Source: an uncultured SAR116 cluster alpha proteobacterium (GTDB lineage: Bacteria; Pseudomonadota; Alphaproteobacteria; Puniceispirillales; Marisalimonadaceae). From it: DNA of 64,000 nucleotides. The stretch covers positions 1-64,000 of the forward strand of contig CACCZR010000008.1 in assembly GCA_902550555.1 (NCBI GenBank), written 5' to 3'. The position numbers and the translations under genes were made by a program. A model generated the notes under the pieces. That model was not told the DNA's origin. It made no database searches and saw only the letters and a list, made by a program, of their open reading frames with translations. How positions within the stretch are numbered: position 1 is the stretch's first letter; the number at the start of each line of letters is the position of its first letter. Shown here piece after piece: positions 45,164 through 52,197 of this stretch.

Positions 45164-45784
45164 ATGAGTGATACTAACTACATTATATTAACTGTAGCGT
45201 CAGTTGATTTTAGTTATAGAGAAAATATGACAAAATTAATGGCTCAGCATTCAAAAGATTTAATTGCTAATGCAGGTGTCAAAGGCACACGATTTGGTTC
45301 TATAGGTACTGGTGAGCATGCTGGCAGCCTAATCTTTATCCAATTTTATGATGAGTTAAATGGATATCAAAAGGCTATGGAATTCCAATCTCAATCACCT
45401 GTATTTAAAGAGATTATGGATAGTGGAAAAGTTAATGTGTATTTAAGAAATATAGCTACTTCACTACCAACAAAATTTGAAAATAGCACAGAACATCCAA
45501 AATATATTGTTATTACAAGAGCAGAGGCTGCAATGTCTGATAAGGATAAATTTCTAAACTGCATAAATGATGCTGCTTCTTGTTTTAAGGATAATGGTGC
45601 TATTACCTTAAGATTTGGTAATTTACTTACTGGTTCTAATGTAGGTAACTATTTACTTGGCGTAGGATATCCATCTTTGGAAGCTATTGAAAAAACCTAT
45701 GATGAATTGTTAACACATAGCTCGTACAAAGAACTCATGACTTTTGCTAAAGTTAATATGAGGAATATAATTAAGATTCTTTAA
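45164..45784 (+). CDS. Two-domain small-barrel protein of unknown function
   Basis: A 206-residue protein with a strong SD (GGAGG). It reads as two tandem ferredoxin-like halves: [19 protein letters not shown] with [14 protein letters not shown], and [18 protein letters not shown] with [17 protein letters not shown]. Each half has strand, helix, a Gly-rich turn and a [15 protein letters not shown] helix. No catalytic motif is evident. It sits between barrel paralogue A and the AEC-family transporter. Confidence 0.7.
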   Translation: MSDTNYIILTVASVDFSYRENMTKLMAQHSKDLIANAGVKGTRFGSIGTGEHAGSLIFIQFYDELNGYQKAMEFQSQSPVFKEIMDSGKVNVYLRNIATSLPTKFENSTEHPKYIVITRAEAAMSDKDKFLNCINDAASCFKDNGAITLRFGNLLTGSNVGNYLLGVGYPSLEAIEKTYDELLTHSSYKELMTFAKVNMRNIIKIL

Positions 45785-45831
45785 ATTGAAATCAATATTG
45801 TAAGATTTTATAAGTCTCTTTTTTAACAAAT

Positions 45832-46797
45832 ATGTTTGAAATTTTAGGTATTACAGCATCTTTTTTTGCTATCATTGCATTGGGAGCATTTACTAAACAC
45901 ATAGGCTTATTTGATGAAAAAAGTAGTCAAATATTTTCTAACTTTGCATTTTATGTAGCGTTGCCTCCAATGATAATAACTTCAATTATAGCTAACCCAA
46001 TTAAGGGACTTATAAACTTTGATTATATTATTAGATTTGAAATTGCTACATTGATTATATTCGTATTATCTTATTCAGTAGCTAAGTTTATATTTAAGCT
46101 CAAAAATAATGAGAATTCAGTATTTGCCCTGAATGCAACTTACTCAAATTATGGTTATATTGGGCTTCCTTTAGTCTTATTACTCTTTGGACAAAAGGCA
46201 GTTCTCCCTGCTGCGTTAATTTTAGTTTTTGACATAGCTTTTGTCTTAGCTTTAGTAGCTATTTTCTCAACTAATTTTAATAATAATTCAGGATTTTTAA
46301 ATTTTATAAATGCATTGAAATCAATAATAAAAAATCCAGTAATTATTTCTTGTGTAATAGGTTTGTTATTATCATTTTATGAACTTAATTTAGGAAAGTT
46401 TCTTGAAGAGACATTAAATATTTTGTCTGGAGCAGCTGTCCCAACAGCTTTATTTGCTATTGGAATTATAATTGTTAGTAAAAATGTAGAAAAAGCTTAC
46501 TCAGAATTAATATTTATAAGTTTTATTAAGTTAATTATGCACCCTTTATTAGTAATTCTATTATTTGTTTTTTGGTCAACAGATAGCCTTAAAATGCTTG
46601 ATATAATGTGGATACAAGTGGCTATAATTTTCTCTTGTTTACCTGTTGCTGCAACTGTGTTTCCAGTTTCTCAATATTATAAAGCTTATGTTTTAAAAAC
46701 TTCATCAGCTATAATTGTTACAACCGTAATTAGTATAGTAACAATACCATTTATTTTGTGGATAGTTAATAAGGAGAATTTTTTAAATCTTCTATAA
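45832..46797 (+). CDS. AEC-family (auxin efflux carrier-like) transporter
   Basis: A 321-residue membrane protein with about ten helices in two inverted halves. Typical motifs are FFAIIALGAFTKHIGLFDEKSSQIFSNFAFYVALPPMI (parts: LGAFTKHIGLFD and YVALPPMI), NYGYIGLPLVL, and the second-half AAVPTALFAIGIII and SCLPVAATVFPVSQYY. These exporters or uptake systems move organic anions. Substrate is unknown; the neighbouring barrel proteins may act on the same compound. It is the last gene before a repeat-rich gap. Confidence 0.9.
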   Translation: MFEILGITASFFAIIALGAFTKHIGLFDEKSSQIFSNFAFYVALPPMIITSIIANPIKGLINFDYIIRFEIATLIIFVLSYSVAKFIFKLKNNENSVFALNATYSNYGYIGLPLVLLLFGQKAVLPAALILVFDIAFVLALVAIFSTNFNNNSGFLNFINALKSIIKNPVIISCVIGLLLSFYELNLGKFLEETLNILSGAAVPTALFAIGIIIVSKNVEKAYSELIFISFIKLIMHPLLVILLFVFWSTDSLKMLDIMWIQVAIIFSCLPVAATVFPVSQYYKAYVLKTSSAIIVTTVISIVTIPFILWIVNKENFLNLL

Positions 46798-47161
46798 CTT
46801 TATTTGTTTTTTCAATAATTCTCTAACTTATATCTTACCCAAGCAAACCACGTCTCATGGAGACTAACACAGCCACTTTAACCACATTTTATGTACCAAT
46901 TGCTGTACTAACACTGACACCACTGTATAACTCTCTATGACTCATTAAACTAGTTAACACACTCACACCCCAATCTGTTGCACAAACCAACTATATGCAT
47001 CTTGCCATACCCCCACGGCTGATGCGTGGGTAGTTCATTAATATTTAAACTTATAAAGTCCTTCCATTACTGGAGCATTTTTAATATTATAGCATTTGTG
47101 CCTGTTGACAGAGACACTGTAATCCATAAACTATATGATATAGATTTGACAGAGGCAAAAT
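46798..47161. repeat. Gene-free spacer containing direct repeat DR1
   Basis: Bases 46951-47132 resemble 47864-48102 in blocks: TAGTTAA...ACTCACACCCCAATCTGT, CCATACCCCCA-GGCT-ATGCGTGG and CCTGTTGACA..CTGTAATCCATAAACT. The 46798-46950 part shows nothing recognisable. The repeats bracket the next two genes. Confidence 0.65.
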
Positions 47162-47485
47162 ATGATAGGCGTTACAGTAACTGTAAAACTTCAAAATAAA
47201 CTTGCAAAAGACTCAATAATAATGAGTTTAAAAAATGTAAGCCAACACTTGTTTACTGAAGAAAGAGGGTTACTGCTAAGATGCTTTACCAACGTTTCTG
47301 ATACACAAGTTGATATGTTTCATTTATGGAAAGATAAATCTTATCAATTACAAACTAGAAAAGAATTTTCCACGAAATTTTGGGAAGATATTAAAGAGAT
47401 GGGTGGTGTTGTTTCTTTAACAGAAGGTGAGTGTGAAGTAGAAATGTCATCTTTTATAAATTCGTCATTAGTAAAAATTAAATAA
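47162..47485 (+). CDS. Small uncharacterised protein in repeat-bounded module
   Basis: A 107-residue protein. The N-terminal strand MIGVTVTVKLQNKLAKDS is followed by a helix, then GLLLRCFTNVSDTQVDMFHLWKD (parts: LLLRCFTN, DMFHLWKD), SYQLQTRKEF and FWEDIKEMGG, a strand-helix-strand layout like antibiotic-biosynthesis-monooxygenase barrels. It has an AGAGG SD. It is followed 18 bp later by barrel paralogue B, and both lie between direct repeats. Confidence 0.6.
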   Translation: MIGVTVTVKLQNKLAKDSIIMSLKNVSQHLFTEERGLLLRCFTNVSDTQVDMFHLWKDKSYQLQTRKEFSTKFWEDIKEMGGVVSLTEGECEVEMSSFINSSLVKIK

Positions 47486-47503
47486 AAAATAAATGGATTG
47501 TAT

Positions 47504-47842
47504 ATGACTACATCAAAACTAATAAATTATACAACAAGAGAGTTTGTATCTGAAAATGAGTTAGAATTATATGCTGCTAAGCAAGATGAAATATTTACTC
47601 CTGAAGTAATTGAGCATTTTAAAAAAGCAGGTATGTTAAGAAGAGTTTTAACAAGAATTTGGAATAAAGAAGGCGTGGCAAGAGTAGGGATATTATTTGA
47701 GTACAAAGATGAAAAAGCTTTTGTAGCTTGTCAGACATTATTAGATAAATATCATGCACCAAAAGTAAAAACTTTTGTAAATAAAGTTGTTGGAAGTAGA
47801 GGAATTGTACTTCATGAGTTTACAGCAGATGATTTCAAATAA
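47504..47842 (+). CDS. Small dimeric-barrel-like protein, paralogue B
   Basis: A 112-residue protein from ATG 47504. It shares with paralogues at 44683 and 51827 the sequence order SENELELYAAKQDEIF, helix, RRVLTRIWNKEGVARVGILFEYKDEKAF (parts: IWNKEG, FEYKDEKAF), a CQ dipeptide and GSRGIVLHEF at the end. Identity to the 51827 product is highest in the IWNKEG-EYKDEK core. Function is unknown. Confidence 0.65.
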   Translation: MTTSKLINYTTREFVSENELELYAAKQDEIFTPEVIEHFKKAGMLRRVLTRIWNKEGVARVGILFEYKDEKAFVACQTLLDKYHAPKVKTFVNKVVGSRGIVLHEFTADDFK

Positions 47843-48314
47843 TATATACTATTTAGTTTTGTATAGTTAATACTCACACCCCAATCTGTCACACTCACCA
47901 ACTATATACATCTACCCATACCCCCATGGCTCATGCGTGGAGTGGTAACATTTAAAATGTAAGGTATAGTATATTTATAAGAAGGATATTAATGACACCT
48001 GGGGTGTCTACAGCTACCTATACTAAGGAACGCTAATTTTAGGAGTAGACCATATGGTAGACCATTTGTACCTGTTGACACAGACTCTGTAATCCATAAA
48101 CTGTTGTTATTGCTTGTGCTGCAATATTGATGGTGCAAATGAAGTGTATTTAGAGCGTCTAGAGCGCACCATTCCACATTATGTGTTTCCCATAAGTTAT
48201 TGATTTTATAACGAAAGTTAAAATTTGGACTTAGAGTGTGAAACAATTTTAGAAAAATATATGGCATAAAATTATATATAAATTAAAGTAAATTTTATAT
48301 ATTGGAGAATTAAG
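47843..48314. repeat. Repeat-rich spacer: direct repeat DR2, right arm of the long inverted repeat
   Basis: 47864-48102 is the second copy of DR1. 47910-48039 is the right arm of the inverted repeat whose left arm is 44007-44138. After 48102 comes an att copy with its leader (next entry). No coding sequence was accepted here; the minus-strand reading frame across 47989-48267 simply spans these repeats. Confidence 0.7.
48156..48245 (+). repeat. att core copy 4 with diverged integrase leader (repeat R1, direct)
   Basis: The core matches 15 of 16 bases, and the following 75 bases match the integrase leader at 41942-42016 with several changes. The next bases (TTTTAGAAAAATATATGG) look like a decayed copy of the integrase start, so an integrase was lost here. 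It is the probable right boundary of the island. Confidence 0.8.
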
Positions 48315-48842
48315 ATGACGAATAAAATTCAAAATTTAATTCCTAAACCTTATCAAGGAACAAATCCAAGTAATAAAATTTCAGATATATTTATCCAAGA
48401 CAGCTTTTCCAAAGATGATGATAGGTTATGGGTTCCATTATCATCTGGGCGTTGGTCAAGACCACTTTGCTATAATATCAGTCAAGGTTATTGGGTTCAT
48501 TTGACAAAAGTTATAGGTGGAGGTTTTTTATCTAGGCATAAGCATCCAGCTCCGGTTCATGGGTTTGTTATAAAAGGTTCTTGGAGATATCTTGAACATG
48601 ATTGGGTTGCAAAAGAAGGTTCTTATCTATTTGAACCACCTGGTGAAATTCATACTTTGGTAGTTGATGAGAATTGTGATGAAATGATTACATTATTTCA
48701 TAATACTGGAGCTTTACTTTATTGTGATGAAAATGGAAATACAATAGGCTCTACAGATGTATTTGATAGAATTGAAGTTGCTAGAAATCATTTTATAGAA
48801 GTTGGTTTAGGTGAAAATTTTATTGATCAGTTTATAAGATGA
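48315..48842 (+). CDS. Cupin protein, 2,4'-dihydroxyacetophenone dioxygenase-like
   Basis: A 175-residue single cupin. Metal-ligand motifs are SRHKHPAPVHGFVIKGSW (two His and, later, Glu/Gln equivalents) and the second motif PPGEIHTLVV. WVPLSSGRWSRPLCYNISQGYWVHL before them is typical of the 2,4'-dihydroxyacetophenone dioxygenase family. Known members cleave alpha-hydroxyketone C-C bonds with Fe(II); substrate here is unknown. It lies just outside the last att copy, with GGAGA as SD. Confidence 0.82.
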   Translation: MTNKIQNLIPKPYQGTNPSNKISDIFIQDSFSKDDDRLWVPLSSGRWSRPLCYNISQGYWVHLTKVIGGGFLSRHKHPAPVHGFVIKGSWRYLEHDWVAKEGSYLFEPPGEIHTLVVDENCDEMITLFHNTGALLYCDENGNTIGSTDVFDRIEVARNHFIEVGLGENFIDQFIR

Positions 48843-48985
48843 TATGAATTTATATAAGATACTAAATTTAATTTCAAAAGTTATATTTGTATAAATACTG
48901 GTTATTTAATTAACAAACTTGTATTACATCTATAAACTTATGCTAATTGAGGAAATGTTACTTATAATAAATAAAAAGACTAAAT

Positions 48986-49981
48986 ATGTTTAATTTATCA
49001 TTTAACTCCAAACCATCGATCTATATCATTCATGAAAACCAAGAGTGGACTAAACCTCTTTGTGAGGAATTAAAAAAAATGAATGTGCCATTTCAAGATT
49101 GGGATATGAGTCATTCTACTTTAGATGTGTCAGCTAAAGCTCCTCAGGGTGTTTTTTACAATAGAATGAGCGCTTCGTCACATACTAGGGGGAATAGATT
49201 TGCACCTGAGAGTACAATTGGACTATTAGCTTGGTTAGAATCCCAAAATTGCTGCGTTATTAATGGTAGAAGTGCATTAAATTTAGAAATTTCAAAATTG
49301 GTTCAATATGCATCTCTAAGTGTTGTAGGTTTAGATTTTCCATCAACAATTGCTGTTACAAAAAAAGAAGATTTAATTGATGCATATAATAAATTTTTCT
49401 ATAAAGACGTTATTACCAAACATAATAGAGCTGGTAAAGGATTAGGTGTACAACTTTTAAAATCTAAAGATGCAATGTTTCAATATGTTAATGGAGATCA
49501 ATTTAGTGAATCTATTGATGGAATTACACTTATTCAGCAATATATAAAACCAATTGATAATAAAATAACTCGTGTAGAATTTATCGGTGGTGAGTTTGTA
49601 TATGCAGTGGATGTAGATACTTCAGATGGATTTGAGTTATGTCCAGCAGATGTTTGTGAAGTTGGTCAAGACTTTTGTCCAACAGATTCATTAAAGAGAA
49701 ACACATTTGAAATTGACTTGAATTTTGAAAATAGTGATATAGGTCAAAAAACCATTCCTAAAATGAAGCAGCTCATGAAAAATGAAGGTATTAATGTTGC
49801 AGCTTTTGAATTTGTATGTGATGAAAACTCAAAACCATATTTTTATGATATTAATACAAACACAAACTATAATAGTGATGCTGAAAAAAGGGCTGATGTT
49901 TCTGCTATGAAATCATTAGCTATATATTTAAAAAACTCTCTTTATAAACTTTCTCAAGACAATTTTAAAAAAGTAATTTAG
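48986..49981 (+). CDS. RimK-like ATP-grasp ligase
   Basis: A 331-residue ATP-grasp protein. The N-terminal domain (IYIIHENQEWTKPLCEELKK) is followed by NRMSASSHTRGN. The ATP-binding domain has DVITKHNRAGKGLGVQLL, LIQQYIKPIDNKITRVEFIGG (parts), AFEFVCDE and PYFYDINTNTNYN, with the Mg-binding Glu/Asp/Asn at the end. It resembles alpha-L-glutamate ligases that add amino acids to proteins or small molecules. The target is unknown. It stands as a single gene after the cupin. Confidence 0.85.
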   Translation: MFNLSFNSKPSIYIIHENQEWTKPLCEELKKMNVPFQDWDMSHSTLDVSAKAPQGVFYNRMSASSHTRGNRFAPESTIGLLAWLESQNCCVINGRSALNLEISKLVQYASLSVVGLDFPSTIAVTKKEDLIDAYNKFFYKDVITKHNRAGKGLGVQLLKSKDAMFQYVNGDQFSESIDGITLIQQYIKPIDNKITRVEFIGGEFVYAVDVDTSDGFELCPADVCEVGQDFCPTDSLKRNTFEIDLNFENSDIGQKTIPKMKQLMKNEGINVAAFEFVCDENSKPYFYDINTNTNYNSDAEKRADVSAMKSLAIYLKNSLYKLSQDNFKKVI

Positions 49982-50010
49982 TAATTTAATTAATACTTTT
50001 TAAAACGTAA

Positions 50011-50349
50011 TTAATCAATCCGAGTTGCTCCACTTTCAGTTTTTATAATTTTACCATTTAATAAGGTATGTACTGCCATTATAGCTTCTTTGGTATTATC
50101 AGGAAAATTACCTATATTGTGAATAACTAAAATATCATCATTTTCATATATACATCTGTTATTTTCAAAACTAAGTTTTCCTTCTTTCATCGCATTAAAC
50201 ATTCCTGTAACAACAGGCACCCATGCAGATTTAGTTACTTCTTGATTTGATTGATGTCTTACAAAAACATAGTCATCATGAAGTAGGTTTAGATAATCAT
50301 CTAAATTACAATCATCAATAGCCTTAACCATTTTATTATAAATTGACAT
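50011..50349 (-). CDS. NTF2-like (SnoaL/DUF4440-type) protein
   Basis: A 112-residue protein: MVKAIDDCNLDDYLNLLHDDYVFVRHQS (parts: YLNLLHDDYVF), EVTKSAWVPV, NRCIYENDDILVIHN and VHTLLNGKIIKTESGATRI. The pattern is the standard NTF2-like cone with its ligand pocket. Function is unknown. It follows the CBS-domain gene (25 bp) on the same strand. Confidence 0.75.
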   Translation of the reverse strand: MSIYNKMVKAIDDCNLDDYLNLLHDDYVFVRHQSNQEVTKSAWVPVVTGMFNAMKEGKLSFENNRCIYENDDILVIHNIGNFPDNTKEAIMAVHTLLNGKIIKTESGATRID

Positions 50350-50374
50350 TTTTATTACCCTTCAAATAAGTGTA

Positions 50375-50908
50375 TTAATTAATAAAAGCTCTAACTGTTG
50401 CAAATATAGCAACGGCATAAACTATCATGAAAATAAACAATGAGTTTATTGAAAAACCTTTCATAAAGCTTGATTTAGCCATTTGAGAAGCTTGGTAAAT
50501 TAAATCAGGCCATGTGTAAGAAACAAAATCACCCTGAGTGAAAATAACTTTGATTTTGTTTTTTTCATCTACAACTGGTAATCTTCTAAATCTATCGTTG
50601 GACATTATTCTTAACCAATCTAATACATTATCATTTTCATTAGCAACCCTAGGATTTTTAGTCATTATTTTCTCTAATTTAGTATTTTTCGATGATAATC
50701 CAGCATTAACTAGCTTCTTGACAATATCTCTTTCTGTTACTACACCAATAACTTTTTCTTGTTTATCTACAATTATAACCGAACCATAATTTTTTTCAGA
50801 CATTACATTTACAGCTTCTGAAACTTTATCAGTAGCTAGAAAAGTGATGGGTTTAGGTTTTGTTTTAAATTCTGGTCTATCAATTAATCTTGTACCTATG
50901 CGTGACAT
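50375..50908 (-). CDS. CBS-domain protein with C-terminal membrane anchor
   Basis: A 177-residue protein with two CBS motifs (about 22-80: VSEAVNVMSEKNYGSVIIVD, VIGVVTERDIVKKL; about 85-140: IMTKNPRVANENDNVLDWL, RRLPVVDEKNKIKVIFTQGD). One transmembrane helix is at the C-terminus (SLFIFMIVYAVAIFATVRAF). CBS pairs bind adenine nucleotides and sense energy state. The anchor is unusual for a stand-alone pair and places it at the membrane. Confidence 0.85.
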   Translation of the reverse strand: MSRIGTRLIDRPEFKTKPKPITFLATDKVSEAVNVMSEKNYGSVIIVDKQEKVIGVVTERDIVKKLVNAGLSSKNTKLEKIMTKNPRVANENDNVLDWLRIMSNDRFRRLPVVDEKNKIKVIFTQGDFVSYTWPDLIYQASQMAKSSFMKGFSINSLFIFMIVYAVAIFATVRAFIN

Positions 50909-51089
50909 GGGGACTCCTTTAGGAAAATACTTTATATTATTTTAGGTGATGTTTGATATGTATTACTTATTTTTAAAATTACAATACACATTAGCTATTT
51001 ACTTTTGGATATATTCTTAATTATTAATTCCATTATTTTTAAAATTACTTTATGTTTTGAATTAATTACAAAACTTTTTTGAGGATAAA

Positions 51090-51437
51090 ATGAAAAGATA
51101 TATTGGATTATTGATATGTTTTATCATTATTATTGGAGCTATATCCCATGTTGGGTTTAATTTTTATAATGATGTTTTAAGTTTTTTATTTGTTGCTGGT
51201 GGAAGTGTTGGTTATGGATTGTTAAAAAATCAAAATGAAAAATTTATACAAAATTGTGGTAATGGTGCAGTTTATTTTGGTTGGTTTGGCACATTAATTG
51301 GTTTAATAGCTTTAACTGCTGGAAAATGGGAAAATTGGGGCGATATTGATAAAACAGGGCTAGCCTTATCGGTAGCAATGTTAACCATATTTTATGGTTA
51401 TATCATCAAACTTATAACACTTGTTTTTAAAAATTAA
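51090..51437 (+). CDS. Small membrane protein resembling a MotA-type N-terminal segment
   Basis: A 115-residue protein with four hydrophobic helices: YIGLLICFIIIIGAI, VLSFLFVAGGSVGYGLL, VYFGWFGTLIGLIALTAG and LALSVAMLTIFYGYIIKLI. The GTLIGLI...D...G.ALSVAMLT.FYG pattern recalls the pore helices of MotA/ExbB proteins, but the rest is missing. It may be a distant small relative, not a motor protein. It has a GAGGA SD. It is convergent with the riboswitch-controlled peptide gene. Confidence 0.6.
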   Translation: MKRYIGLLICFIIIIGAISHVGFNFYNDVLSFLFVAGGSVGYGLLKNQNEKFIQNCGNGAVYFGWFGTLIGLIALTAGKWENWGDIDKTGLALSVAMLTIFYGYIIKLITLVFKN

Positions 51438-51442
51438 TTTAA

Positions 51443-51468
51443 GGGAGTAAGTTTTTAAACTTACTCCC
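51443..51468. terminator. Hairpin between convergent genes
   Basis: GGGAGTAAGTTT and AAACTTACTCCC form a perfect 12 bp stem with a 2-base centre, between the membrane-protein stop (51437) and the 38-codon gene stop (51482). It could stop transcription from both sides, although U tracts are weak. Confidence 0.65.
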
Positions 51469-51481
51469 ATTAGTAGTTTGC

Positions 51482-51598
51482 TTAAGCAGCCAATTTGGAC
51501 TTACAAGACATAGGTGTACGATAATTCAATAACTTATGAATAAGTGCACGTTTACGTGCAATTACACATTGTTTCCATTGATATTGTTTGTATGTCAT
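51482..51598 (-). CDS. 38-residue basic peptide controlled by tandem glutamine riboswitches
   Basis: ATG 51598 to TAA 51482 encodes a peptide with many Lys, Arg, Gln and Tyr: it starts MTYKQYQWKQCVIARKRALI and ends with MSCKSKLAA. An exceptionally strong Shine-Dalgarno (GGGAGGTG) lies four bases before the ATG. The gene directly follows two glnA-type aptamers. In cyanobacteria a glutamine riboswitch controls GifB (IF17), a small basic inhibitor of glutamine synthetase. By analogy the peptide might act on nitrogen metabolism, but no sequence homology to IF7/IF17 is claimed. Confidence 0.75.
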   Translation of the reverse strand: MTYKQYQWKQCVIARKRALIHKLLNYRTPMSCKSKLAA

Positions 51599-51622
51599 AG
51601 TCACCTCCCTCTGTTAAAGTTA

Positions 51623-51676
51623 GGTGCGTTCCTTCGGCATCATTACCTACTTCCGTCTCTTACGAGATGAACGATG
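51623..51676 (-). promoter_or_regulatory. Glutamine riboswitch (glnA motif), proximal aptamer
   Basis: Reading the minus strand, CGTTCATC is followed by a hairpin TCTC-GTAA-GAGA, then the invariant ACGGAAGTAGG, a short loop arm (TAATGATG), and CCGAAGGAACGCACC. CGTTC pairs with GAACG to close stem P1. This is the conserved glnA RNA (glutamine-I) architecture. It lies 25 bases ahead of the peptide start codon. The CACCT at 51626-51622 is complementary to AGGTG inside the SD at 51606-51602, a plausible translation switch. Confidence 0.88.
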
Positions 51677-51680
51677 ATAA

Positions 51681-51733
51681 TGCGTTCCTTCAGTATTATA
51701 TTAATACTTACTTCCGTCCTAAAGGATGAATGT
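51681..51733 (-). promoter_or_regulatory. Glutamine riboswitch (glnA motif), distal aptamer
   Basis: The minus strand has CATTCATC, a small hairpin CCTTTAGG, ACGGAAGTAAG, a longer variable arm and CTGAAGGAACGCA. It keeps the conserved GACGGAAGTA and GAAGGAACGC elements but has a mismatch in P1 and a G-to-A change after GTA. It is five bases from the second aptamer, forming a tandem pair as often seen for glutamine riboswitches. Confidence 0.82.
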
Positions 51734-51759
51734 ATTTATATAATAATATTCAAAAGTTC

Positions 51760-51765
51760 ATTATA
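51760..51765 (-). promoter_or_regulatory. Probable -10 element for the riboswitch transcript
   Basis: TATAAT on the minus strand lies about 27 bases before the distal aptamer. A transcript from here would start with both aptamers intact. The -35 region is AT-rich and unclear. Confidence 0.4.
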
Positions 51766-51826
51766 CAAGAGGAGTATTTTAAAAGTTATAATATTATATT
51801 AATATTATCAAAATGGAGATTAAAAA

Positions 51827-52156
51827 ATGCCAGATTCAAAATTAATGAGTTATATAACTAGTGATTTTCAATCCCAAAGCGATTTAAAGGTGGGTCAGAT
51901 GGAATGGGAGAAAATAATGGAAGAAAAATTTCAAAAATTCAAAAATGCTGGAGCACTTCGTCAAACGGTATCTCAAATTTGGAATAAAGAAGGTACTCTA
52001 AGATTAGGCCATTTGTGGGAATATAAAGATGAAAAATCTTTTGTACAATGTCAAAAAATTTTTAGAGAAGCTGAAATTGAATTTAAAACCAAAACTGGTA
52101 TTGAATGGAAAGTTTTTTCAAATAGAGGTGTAATAATTTATGACGTTGAGTATTAA
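51827..52156 (+). CDS. Small dimeric-barrel-like protein, paralogue C
   Basis: A 109-residue protein with GGAGA as SD. It shares the IWNKEGTLRLGHLWEYKDEKSFVQCQ block (parts: IWNKEG, EYKDEKSF, CQK) and the terminal FSNRGVIIYDVEY with paralogues A and B in the island, despite lying 3.6 kb beyond the last att copy. It diverges from the riboswitch gene, so both could respond to nearby regulation. Function is unknown. Confidence 0.68.
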   Translation: MPDSKLMSYITSDFQSQSDLKVGQMEWEKIMEEKFQKFKNAGALRQTVSQIWNKEGTLRLGHLWEYKDEKSFVQCQKIFREAEIEFKTKTGIEWKVFSNRGVIIYDVEY

Positions 52157-52197
52157 GTTCTAAATGAAATGATGAAATATTTTAATTTCAAGTTACC

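Noticed and set aside
43801-48245. Insertion sequence bounded by the inverted repeats
   Set aside because: No transposase between the repeats, and the repeat ends are tRNA-derived att cores, so site-specific recombination explains them better.
47989-48267. Minus-strand 92-residue frame
   Set aside because: It runs only through repeat sequences, including the att core and integrase leader, and has no protein-like features.
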